From: an uncultured Collinsella sp.
GTDB taxonomy: Bacteria > Actinomycetota > Coriobacteriia > Coriobacteriales > Coriobacteriaceae
Direction of reading: 5' to 3'
Length of the DNA: 5,444 nucleotides
Assembly (NCBI GenBank): GCA_958348565.1
Contig: CATVZP010000110.1
Location: 1-5,444, forward strand
The notes below the pieces were generated by a model that was given only the letters and a program-made list of their open reading frames with translations, was not told the DNA's origin and made no database searches. The first letter of the stretch is position 1, and each line of letters begins with the position of its first letter. Positions 1 to 5,444 of the stretch are shown piece after piece. The translations under genes and the position numbers were made by a program.

Positions 1-105
1 GGCAGCAAGGGCCACGGCGGCATGTCGCGTGCGCAAAACACCGCAGGTCGCAATCGCGCGGCCCAGGGACGGCAGGGCGCCAACGGAGGCGGCAGGCGCA
101 ACTAG
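1..105 (+). CDS. C-terminal tail of an unidentified protein (partial)
   Basis: Frame 1 is open from the left edge to a TAG at 103-105 and encodes 34 residues rich in Gly, Arg, Asn and Gln, beginning GSKGHGGMSRAQ and ending GGGRRN. Such a basic, glycine-rich, low-complexity tail is typical of the disordered C-termini of RNA-binding proteins such as DEAD-box helicases, but nothing visible proves that identity. The start lies outside the window. The gene converges on the protease gene of the opposite strand: its TAG and the protease's TAG overlap by three bases within one CTAG. It could still be a chance open frame, since 34 codons is short in GC-rich DNA. The abrupt, clean meeting of the two stops favours a real gene end. 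Confidence 0.5.
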   Translation, partial: GSKGHGGMSRAQNTAGRNRAAQGRQGANGGGRRN

Positions 106-1013
106 GGCAGCGGTGCGCTCGCTGCGTCCATCCCACACGCGTGGCGCAGCGAGCGCATTGCCTCAACGAGGATGACGCCGGCGATGGCGACCGTGACCAC
201 CACGTCGAGCGAGGTGTTCACAAACCAGAGCAACGTCATGAGATACGACCCGGCGTTAAAGGCAAAGTGCAGCAGGATCGTGTAGCGGAGCTTTCCGGTC
301 GTCACGAGCACCCAACCAAAGATGAGGCCGGCGGCACCCGCGTAGCAACCTTGCACCCAATTCATGTGCATAAAGCCGAAGATTGCCGCCTGCAGCACAA
401 TCGCCGCAGCGATACCCCACGTGCTTGGGGCCGCCCAGGGCACCATGGCGCCGTCCTGCGCGCTCGCACGACGCCGGCGCTTCCAAAGTGGGCGGCACTG
501 CGGATTAAACGCTCGGAGCGAAAACTCAAAAATAATGCCGCGCACCAGCAGCTCTTCACAAAACGGGGCGCCGAGCACCGTGGTCAGGACGGCGAGATAG
601 CTGGTGTCGCCCATGCCTGTTTCCTCGACAAGCTCGCTGTAGTCGGCCGCGGCATCGGGCAACAACGACAGCGCGGCGTCGGTCACGTAGCCAACAACCA
701 CCTGCAGGGCCAGGCCGATCACGATAACGCAGGCGATGCGTTTCCACGCCCCACGCGCTCCCCCGCCGAGCGGGTGCTCGCTTTGCCGGCGTGCCATAAA
801 CGAACGCGGCCACAGATAACGCCACCACAGCAGCGCCATCAAAAACGATGCTGTCTGCGCGACGGCCTGAAGCAATTGAATGTCGAGGTCATCGATCGAA
901 AAACCCATGAACACCGATGCGACGCCAAGGGCGGAAAACAAAACGACGCTCAGGGCAATATCGGCAGCGACGACGCCAAAACAGGCAAGCGCCCAAATCA
1001 TCGCATTGAGCAT
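102..1013 (-). CDS. CPBP-family (CAAX/Abi type) intramembrane metalloprotease
   Basis: A 303-residue, highly hydrophobic protein with about seven or eight predicted membrane segments. The family signatures are in the expected order: EELLVR at residues 153-158 (the EExxxR motif), FGFMH with His at 216, and HFAFN with His 249 and Asn 253. In this family the glutamates and histidines form the membrane-embedded active site. Members include CAAX prenyl proteases, bacteriocin-immunity proteins and Abi-type proteins, and the substrate here is unknown. A basic loop (about residues 174-198, containing KRRRR) lies between the first and second motifs and is longer than usual. I chose the ATG at 1013 because GGGAGGAGG sits just upstream with good spacing. 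An in-frame ATG at 1040 would add nine residues and overlap the antitoxin stop as ATGA, but has only a weak ribosome binding site. It follows the antitoxin gene by 23 bases, so the two are probably one operon. Confidence 0.9.
   Translation of the reverse strand: MLNAMIWALACFGVVAADIALSVVLFSALGVASVFMGFSIDDLDIQLLQAVAQTASFLMALLWWRYLWPRSFMARRQSEHPLGGGARGAWKRIACVIVIGLALQVVVGYVTDAALSLLPDAAADYSELVEETGMGDTSYLAVLTTVLGAPFCEELLVRGIIFEFSLRAFNPQCRPLWKRRRRASAQDGAMVPWAAPSTWGIAAAIVLQAAIFGFMHMNWVQGCYAGAAGLIFGWVLVTTGKLRYTILLHFAFNAGSYLMTLLWFVNTSLDVVVTVAIAGVILVEAMRSLRHACGMDAASAPLP
110..161. terminator. Strong stem-loop at a convergent gene end
   Basis: TGCGCTCGCTGCG at 114-126 is perfectly complementary to CGCAGCGAGCGCA at 145-157. 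In RNA of the plus strand the stem could extend at its base by two G-U and two G-C pairs to 110 and 161. Inside the loop, CCAC (133-136) can pair with GTGG (141-144). The hairpin begins five bases after the plus-strand stop and lies inside the last codons of the protease gene, so both transcripts could form it. Neither strand has a clear T-run after it. It is therefore either a non-classical terminator or an RNA-stabilising 3' end rather than a textbook intrinsic terminator. The pairing is certain; the role is inferred. Confidence 0.5.
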
Positions 1014-1028
1014 GCCAACCTCCTCCCG

Positions 1029-1080
1029 ACGACTAGTCATTGGGGACGTTCTTCAACGACTAGCTGTTGGGGACACTCTT
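1029..1080. repeat. Imperfect 27-bp tandem repeat over the antitoxin stop
   Basis: Two copies, 1029-1053 and 1056-1080, match at 20 of 25 positions and are offset by 27 bases. Both share ACGACTAG, TTGGGGAC and TCTT. Read on the minus strand they encode the antitoxin's last residues, giving ECPQ and then ERPQ nine residues apart. The left copy differs so that CAG of the right copy becomes the TGA stop. It also contains the palindrome GACTAGTC (1031-1038). The TGGGGAC core recurs at 1431-1437 in the same orientation, which suggests a dispersed repeat family. Confidence 0.7.
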
Positions 1081-1258
1081 TGCCAAAGGCCCCGCTGGGC
1101 GAGATGTCGAACGGGAAGGTGCCGCAGCGATTGAACGCGGCGATAAACATGCGGATGGCGTTGGACGGCGTGGTGCCCACGAGCTGAGTTGCCGCCGAGA
1201 AGGCTGCCTTCTCCTCGGGCAAGACCTTCGCGACTACGGGGGTCATGTGTTCTGCCAT
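1037..1258 (-). CDS. RelB/DinJ-like antitoxin
   Basis: A 73-residue protein. Its centre, residues 30-51 (TPSNAIRMF, then GTFPFDI), matches the C-terminal half of the RelB/DinJ N-terminal domain: a ribbon-helix-helix DNA-binding fold with the typical Ser-Asn/Asp-Ala-Ile-Arg-Met-Phe helix and a Pro-Phe-Asp end. In that family the protein dimerises, represses its own promoter and neutralises a RelE/YafQ-type ribonuclease. I start it at the ATG at 1258, which has AAGGA about seven bases upstream; a longer in-frame reading to 1333 lacks this and adds unconserved residues. After FPFDI the tail is short and repeat-encoded rather than the usual toxin-wrapping segment. No toxin gene follows: the next gene is the CPBP protease. 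It may be an orphan regulator or half of an unconventional pair. Confidence 0.75.
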   Translation of the reverse strand: MAEHMTPVVAKVLPEEKAAFSAATQLVGTTPSNAIRMFIAAFNRCGTFPFDISPSGAFGKECPQQLVVEERPQ

Positions 1259-1292
1259 GGCGCTTCCTTTTTGAAACGACGGTAGTGCGGAT

Positions 1293-1351
1293 AGATGCGG
1301 GCCACGCGGCTGGGCGACGGGCTGTGAAGGCAACCCGATTGGCCCGCATCT
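1293..1351 (-). promoter_or_regulatory. Long inverted repeat in the presumed antitoxin leader
   Basis: AGATGCGGGCCA at 1293-1304 and TGGCCCGCATCT at 1340-1351 are perfect 12-base complements separated by 35 bases. Within the spacer, CGGG (1318-1321) and CCCG (1334-1337) can form a nested hairpin. If transcription starts at or above the GTATT repeats, this would fold in the 5' untranslated region, about 35 bases before the antitoxin start. A role as a leader structure, or as a second protein-binding site, is inference. Confidence 0.5.
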
Positions 1352-1361
1352 GGAGTTTGTT

Positions 1362-1418
1362 TCTGCGGCGTTGGTATTACTTGGTATTCCTAAGTATTAC
1401 CCCGCAGATAGAATACCA
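1362..1418. promoter_or_regulatory. Candidate operator: three tandem 10-bp repeats inside an inverted repeat
   Basis: TTGGTATTAC (1371-1380), TTGGTATTCC (1381-1390) and TAAGTATTAC (1391-1400) stand head to tail with exact 10-bp spacing, so their GTATT cores face the same side of the helix. They are bracketed by TCTGCGG (1362-1368) and its complement CCGCAGA (1402-1408). An inverted copy, GAATACCA, follows at 1411-1418. The site is AT-rich in a GC-rich setting and lies upstream of the antitoxin gene, a plausible place for ribbon-helix-helix autoregulation. On the minus strand the repeats contain TAATAC, which could serve as a -10 element, but I see no convincing -35. Confidence 0.55.
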
Positions 1419-1426
1419 CACCCGAC

Positions 1427-1466
1427 CCCATGGGGACGGAGGAAAACGAATCATTTTGTTGCTCAG
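1427..1466. repeat. Palindromic TGGGGAC element in the intergenic region
   Basis: CCCCATGGGG is a perfect 10-bp palindrome at 1426-1435, give or take a base. It runs into ATGGGGACGGAGGAAAACGA on the plus strand and then an AT-rich stretch with CATTTTGTT. The TGGGGAC at 1431-1437 repeats the core found twice at 1041-1074. It sits just downstream of the transporter stop. A transcription-termination role is possible, but no hairpin plus T-run of standard form is present. It may be a dispersed intergenic repeat of this genome. Confidence 0.4.
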
Positions 1467-1473
1467 TTAGTAT

Positions 1474-2850
1474 TTAGAGCGTGATGATGTCCGAGATATC
1501 GAGGGCCTGAACGTCGACGACATCGTGCGTGGCGAGCAAGAGCGTGCGACCGTCGAGCAGGTCTAGCACGGCCTCGGCCGTCGCATCGCGCGCGGCGGCG
1601 TCCAGGCCGGTAAAGGGCTCATCCAGAATGACGGCACAGCCGCCACACAGCAGGGCTCGAGCGATCTCGACACGACGGCGCTGCCCGCCCGAAAGCTCAG
1701 CCACGCGAACATGCACGTCGATTCCCGGCACCAACCGGCGCAGCAAGGTCGTAGCGTTCGAAGCATCCACGCGCGCATCGGCACACACCAGCACGTTATC
1801 CAAAGCCGAGCTGCCCTCTACCAAGCGTGCATCCTGAAACACCATCGAGCACGGCGCGCACTCCCCCGCTGTCAACGAAAGCAGCGTCGACTTGCCCATG
1901 CCCGAAGCGCCCATCACGCAGATACGCCCACCCGCAGGCACGTTGAGCACCAGACCATCCAGCGCCGGCGCCCAGGGCGCACGATCGCCCACGGCAAGCG
2001 CAAGCTCCGCTGCGGCGCCATCGCTCGCAGCCCCCGCACGCCCGCGCAGTCCATGCCCATGCGCCCGCACGGCCGCGCGCCACGCCACGGGTCCCGAAAC
2101 CCGCAGCAGCCACACCAGCACGCGCTCACACGCCCACGAGGCGGCAACGACCAGCACGGTCCACGCCAGCAAATCAGCCGTCTCAATCAAAAGCTTTGCC
2201 TGATAGATGCGCTCGCCCACGGTGCCCACCGCCATGCCGATCAGCTCGGCTGCCACGCCGGCCTTCCAGCTCATGCCGATCACGGCGCGGGCGCACGAAA
2301 GCACAAACGGCAGGACTTCGCGCCAGGTATGGGCGCAAAACAGGCGCCAGCCGCGCACGCCATGCAGACGGAACATCTGCTCCAGCGGTTTATTCACCTG
2401 TGCCAAGCCCTCGGCCAGCGAAAAATACACGCCCGGCAGCGCCATCAAAAAGACCGCGGCGATGCTCACGCGCGCCGATCCCAACCAAATAAGCAGCAGG
2501 ACCACCACGCAGGCAACCGGCGTCGCCTTAACAAACGAAAGTGCCGGAGCCACCAGGCGCGCAAACGCCCGCAACCGTGACGAAATCCCGGCAAGCACGC
2601 CACCACACACCGCGGCAAGCGCCAGCCCGCCCAGTATCCGCGCGCCCGAGCCCACCAAAATCGCCCAGGTACCGCCATCGCACACCAGGCGCAGCAGCGC
2701 CAAGGCAACAGCACCCGGCCCCGGCAAGATCAGTGGCTGCGCCACCAGCACCGCCGCGAAGACCCACACGGCAAGCCAAAAGGCGGCGACGGCACCTGCT
2801 GCCGCCACCGCCTTCATACGCTCTGTCATTTGTCGAGCAAACGCACGCAC
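1474..2850 (-). CDS. Fused ABC transporter permease/ATPase, NitT/TauT-like
   Basis: A 458-residue chain joining two normally separate subunits. Residues 1-250 are a BPD-type permease with about six hydrophobic segments (roughly 17-37, 66-88, 109-130, 131-147, 178-196, 226-249) and an EAA-like loop at about 158-204 that ends GVAAELIG. An Ala/Gly/Arg-rich linker (about 252-280) leads to the ATPase: Walker A GASGMGKS at 314-321, Q-loop Gln 339, signature LSGGQ at 386-390, Walker B CAVILDEP at 405-412, D-loop at 415-418 and switch His 442. All catalytic residues are present. Walker A to Q-loop spans only 19 residues, against about 40 in common importer ATPases, so the antiparallel beta region is shortened. 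The GTG start is favoured by GGAG six bases upstream; an ATG at 2829 has no such signal. It starts three bases after the binding-protein stop, which makes it the membrane and energy part of that importer. Confidence 0.9.
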   Translation of the reverse strand: MRAFARQMTERMKAVAAAGAVAAFWLAVWVFAAVLVAQPLILPGPGAVALALLRLVCDGGTWAILVGSGARILGGLALAAVCGGVLAGISSRLRAFARLVAPALSFVKATPVACVVVLLLIWLGSARVSIAAVFLMALPGVYFSLAEGLAQVNKPLEQMFRLHGVRGWRLFCAHTWREVLPFVLSCARAVIGMSWKAGVAAELIGMAVGTVGERIYQAKLLIETADLLAWTVLVVAASWACERVLVWLLRVSGPVAWRAAVRAHGHGLRGRAGAASDGAAAELALAVGDRAPWAPALDGLVLNVPAGGRICVMGASGMGKSTLLSLTAGECAPCSMVFQDARLVEGSSALDNVLVCADARVDASNATTLLRRLVPGIDVHVRVAELSGGQRRRVEIARALLCGGCAVILDEPFTGLDAAARDATAEAVLDLLDGRTLLLATHDVVDVQALDISDIITL

Positions 2851-2853
2851 GGG

Positions 2854-3909
2854 CTACTCCATGTAGTAGAAATCGTCAGCCGGAAGTTTACCACCCACGG
2901 CGCTCGCGTCCGCGTCGGACAGCACCTGCAGATACCCACTAAGTGCCGCCTTCATATCCTTGCCCGTCTGGCACACGAGCATGCACCCGGGAATCGCCTT
3001 CTCGGCGATCTTGGCGTTGTCCACGATGCCGGCATCGACCACGGCCTGCGCCCAGTCTGCCGGCGCCGCATTGACAGCCTTAACGCTCGCCGCATGGCAG
3101 CTCAAGAACTCCGCCACGGCCTCGGGATGTTCCTCGGCAAACGCGCGGCGCACCACGGTCACGCCCGTCAGCAGGCGCGAACCCGTGTCACCCGCCAGCT
3201 CATCCCACACATCGGTCAGACTTACCGGCGCTGACAGCTTGCCTTCGCTCTTGGCGATGGCAGCGGTCTTGAACGGCTCCGGCAGCACGCCCACGGCAGA
3301 CGGGTCGGCAAGCAGGGCCGACAGCACCTCGGTGGGCTCGCTCTTAAACTCGAGCGTCACCTGGCCGGTCAGGCCCGCGCGCTCCAGCAGGAAGTTCATG
3401 ACGTACTCTGGCGTGGTGCCCTTGCCCGTCATGTAGACGGTGCGACCCGCCAGATCGCCAAACGAGGCCACATTCGCGTCGCCCGTCACCACATTCAGCA
3501 CACCCAGCGTGTTGATGTCGATGACCCGCACCGCACCCTCGGTCTTGTTGTAGAGCACGCTCGCCACGTTGGCGGGCACCAGGGCAATGTCGATATCGCC
3601 CTGAATGACCTTGGGCACGATCTCATCGGCTGCAGTGTTGATCGCAAAGTCGAACTCATTGTCCGTCTCGCCATCGGCCGCCCGGTCCATAAACTGCACC
3701 AGACCAATCGAGGTCGGCCCCTTGAGCGAGGCGACGTGCACCTCGACCGGCTCTGCAGCAGCACCGGCGCCGTCCGTGGCAGCCGAGCCCGCGGCGGACC
3801 CGGTACCAGCAGCCCCGCCGCCACAGCCCGCGAGCGCAAGCGACAGGGCGCCCGCGGCGAGCGCCGAGGCAAACCCCCGGCGCGACATCTCAAAATCAAA
3901 CGCGCGCAT
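2854..3909 (-). CDS. ABC transporter substrate-binding lipoprotein, NMT1/SsuA-like
   Basis: A 351-residue exported solute-binding protein. The N-terminus carries SRRGF (residues 9-13, twin-arginine-like), a hydrophobic stretch and a lipobox LAGC with Cys 29. A Gly/Ala-rich flexible linker follows to about residue 53. The mature part shows the periplasmic-binding type II pattern of the NitT/TauT/NMT1 group: GPTSIGLVQFM near 64, GDIDIALVPANVASVLYNK near 104, LAGRTVYMTGKGTTPEY near 153, and a C-terminal VGGKLPADDFYY. Cys 271, 309 and 313 are extra cysteines in the mature protein. The ligand cannot be read from the sequence; sulfonates, nitrate, or thiamine or pyrimidine precursors are all known for relatives. 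The ATG at 3909 is two bases past the hydrogenase stop. A GTG at 3918 overlaps that stop and an ATG at 3888 gives MSRRGF; the start is thus uncertain by a few residues. GAGGGG upstream lies between the optima for the first two. Confidence 0.88.
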   Translation of the reverse strand: MRAFDFEMSRRGFASALAAGALSLALAGCGGGAAGTGSAAGSAATDGAGAAAEPVEVHVASLKGPTSIGLVQFMDRAADGETDNEFDFAINTAADEIVPKVIQGDIDIALVPANVASVLYNKTEGAVRVIDINTLGVLNVVTGDANVASFGDLAGRTVYMTGKGTTPEYVMNFLLERAGLTGQVTLEFKSEPTEVLSALLADPSAVGVLPEPFKTAAIAKSEGKLSAPVSLTDVWDELAGDTGSRLLTGVTVVRRAFAEEHPEAVAEFLSCHAASVKAVNAAPADWAQAVVDAGIVDNAKIAEKAIPGCMLVCQTGKDMKAALSGYLQVLSDADASAVGGKLPADDFYYME

Positions 3910-3911
3910 CG

Positions 3912-5444
3912 CTAGCACGTCCCCTCGTTAGGCATCGTCCATGCGTGATGGTCGGTATGCAGCAGCTCCTCGGCCAGCGGCGAGAGCGGCTCGCCCAAGA
4001 ACTCGCGGTAGCACGCCTGGACATCGGGATTCTCGTGCGAGAAGCGAATGTCCGCAGCGGCATCCAGACCCCACAGCACCTGACCGCGCTCGGCTGCCAG
4101 CTCGCAGCCGTCGTGGATGGGCTGACCGCCGCCACCGACGCAGCCGCCCGGGCATGCCATGACCTCAACGAAGTCATAGCTCACGCGGCCGTCGCGAATC
4201 GCGTCGAGCAGACGGGCGGCATTGCCCAGCCCGTGTGCCACGGCGACGCGTACCTTGGTGCCATCGATATCGGCCACGGCCTCCTTCCAGCCGTCCAGCC
4301 CGCGCACATCGGTAAAAAAGTCGGCGTCGGGGTTCTTGCCCGTCACCAGGTAATAGGCCGAGCGCACGGCGGCCTCCATCACGCCGCCCGTGGCGCCAAA
4401 GATCACACCCGCGCCCGTGCCAAAGCCCAGCGGCGTATCGAGCGGCTCCTCAACCAGCGTATCCACGCTCACGTGGCTCGCGCGGATCATACGCACCATC
4501 TCGCGCACCGTCAGCGCAACGTCAACGTCGGGCGTACCGTCCTCGCCCACCATGCTCGGTAGCGCGCACTCGGCCTTCTTGGCCGTGCACGGCATCACGG
4601 ACACCACAAACAGACGCTCGGGCTCCACGCCCAGCACCTTGGCGTAGTAGGTCTTGGCGATGGCGCCGAACATCTGCTGCGGCGACTTTGACGTGGACAG
4701 GCTGTCGACAAACTCCGGATAGCGCGCCTTCACAAAGCGCACCCAGCCCGGGCAGCAGCTCGTAAACATGGGCCAGCCGCGGCTGTCGCCCTCGCCCTTG
4801 GCGGCCTTACCCAGGCGTTCGAGCAGCTCGGAGCCCTCCTCCATAATGGTGAGGTCAGCCGAGAAGTCGGTGTCGAACACGTACTCAAAGCCAACGCGGC
4901 GCAGTGCGCAAGCCAGGCGCTCAACGGTGGCCTCCTCGCGAGATATGCCGAGTTCCTCTCCCCAGGCGCTACGCACGGCCGGCGCAATCTGCACCAGCAC
5001 GATCTTGTCGGGATCGGCGATGGCGTCGAACACGGTCTCGGTATCGTCACGCTCGCGCAGGGCGCCCGTCGGACAATGTGTGATGCACTGGCCGCACGCG
5101 ACGCAATCGGTCTTGCCGATCGGCGCACGCCCGCGGGTGCCCACGGCGGTATGCGTGGCGCGGTTGGTCAGATCCCAAATCCCTAAGCCCTGCACGCTCT
5201 CGCACACCTTGATGCAGCGCATGCATTTGATGCACTTGTCGTTATCGCGGATGATGGGGAAATCGAAGTCCCAGCCCTCGCGCGCCAGGTGCTGCTCGTA
5301 CGGCAGATAGAAGATGCCTAGGTCGTTGGCGATGGTCTGCAGGTTGCAGTTACCACTGCGCACGCAGCTCGTACAGCGCGAGTCGTGCTGGGACAGCAGC
5401 AGCTGCACGTTGGTGCGACGCGCCTCGCGGGCCTTGGGGCTGTT
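3912..5444 (-). CDS. hydA: [FeFe] hydrogenase catalytic subunit (N-terminus cut by window edge)
   Basis: The frame is open to the right edge, giving 510 visible residues that begin NSPKAREARRTNV; the upstream [2Fe-2S] domain expected in this class is outside. Numbering visible residues: a His-Cys [4Fe-4S] site with His 20, Cys 24, 27 and 33; two ferredoxin-type [4Fe-4S] clusters with Cys 71, 74, 77, 81 and Cys 114, 117, 120, 124; then the H-cluster domain. Its three motifs are complete: TSCCPGW (Cys 230, 231), MPCTAKKAE (Cys 286, Glu 292) and EVMACPGGCVGGGGQP (Cys 431, 435). The C-terminus (SHENPDVQACYREFLGEP) is the usual one. The enzyme reversibly reduces protons to H2 using ferredoxin, or with partner subunits NADH, in the cytoplasm. 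The architecture resembles clostridial CpI and HydA of bifurcating complexes; which of these applies depends on genes outside the window. An internal GTG at 5408 is not the real start, as family-conserved residues precede it. Confidence 0.96.
   Translation of the reverse strand, partial: NSPKAREARRTNVQLLLSQHDSRCTSCVRSGNCNLQTIANDLGIFYLPYEQHLAREGWDFDFPIIRDNDKCIKCMRCIKVCESVQGLGIWDLTNRATHTAVGTRGRAPIGKTDCVACGQCITHCPTGALRERDDTETVFDAIADPDKIVLVQIAPAVRSAWGEELGISREEATVERLACALRRVGFEYVFDTDFSADLTIMEEGSELLERLGKAAKGEGDSRGWPMFTSCCPGWVRFVKARYPEFVDSLSTSKSPQQMFGAIAKTYYAKVLGVEPERLFVVSVMPCTAKKAECALPSMVGEDGTPDVDVALTVREMVRMIRASHVSVDTLVEEPLDTPLGFGTGAGVIFGATGGVMEAAVRSAYYLVTGKNPDADFFTDVRGLDGWKEAVADIDGTKVRVAVAHGLGNAARLLDAIRDGRVSYDFVEVMACPGGCVGGGGQPIHDGCELAAERGQVLWGLDAAADIRFSHENPDVQACYREFLGEPLSPLAEELLHTDHHAWTMPNEGTC

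Noticed and set aside
141..1187. Long plus-strand open frame of 348 codons opposite the protease and antitoxin genes
   Set aside because: Its translation is rich in His, Arg and Gln with no motif, and it mirrors two genes with clear family signatures. Long antisense frames are common in GC-rich DNA.
1259..1333. Upstream extension of the antitoxin to a start at 1333
   Set aside because: The added 25 residues are not antitoxin-like and would run through the leader inverted repeat. The ATG at 1258 has an AAGGA site at suitable distance.
1371..1400. CRISPR-like array from the three short repeats
   Set aside because: The units are only 10 bp and directly abutting, with no spacers.
1440..1473. 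Intrinsic terminator after the transporter gene
   Set aside because: AAAA and TTTT segments are present but no stable GC stem followed by a T-run could be drawn.
1711..2866. Plus-strand open frames (1711-2580 and 2207-2866) opposite the ABC transporter
   Set aside because: They have low-complexity His/Arg/Gln or Ser/Thr/Pro composition, no ribosome binding site worth noting, and lie opposite a gene with all ABC motifs.

Overview
The window is GC-rich bacterial DNA from an anaerobe. An [FeFe] hydrogenase, alanine- and arginine-rich proteins, a lipoprotein-type solute binder and compact gene packing best fit an anaerobic high-GC Gram-positive such as a gut coriobacterium (Collinsella/Olsenella-like). 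The taxon is an inference from gene content and style; there is no marker gene in the window.

Reading leftward on the minus strand from the right edge, the first unit is a hydrogenase-transporter operon. It starts with the 3' part of a modular [FeFe] hydrogenase (3912-5444, cut by the right edge). Next come a twin-arginine/lipobox substrate-binding protein (2854-3909) and a one-piece ABC transporter in which permease and ATPase are fused in a single chain (1474-2850). The genes almost touch: the hydrogenase stop lies 2 bases from the chosen binding-protein start, and the binding-protein stop is 3 bases from the GTG of the transporter. They are therefore probably co-transcribed. The solute is not identifiable from the sequence; the family is the NitT/TauT/SsuA-like group.

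The next 215 bases (1259-1473) are intergenic and unusually structured. They hold three tandem 10-bp repeats with a GTATT core, bracketed by a 7-bp inverted repeat, plus an inverted copy, a separate 12-bp inverted repeat, and a TGGGGAC-containing palindromic element. This looks like the control region of the second unit.

The second unit, also on the minus strand, is a small RelB/DinJ-like antitoxin gene (1037-1258) followed by a CPBP-family (CAAX-type) intramembrane protease gene (102-1013). No recognisable toxin lies between them or in the rest of the window. The end of the antitoxin gene is built from an imperfect 27-bp tandem repeat that also supplies its stop codon.

At the left edge the tail of a plus-strand gene (1-105) converges on the protease gene. 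The two stop codons share a CTAG palindrome, and a strong 13-bp hairpin lies beside the junction inside the protease's last codons. No tRNA, rRNA, CRISPR array, insertion sequence or origin was seen.
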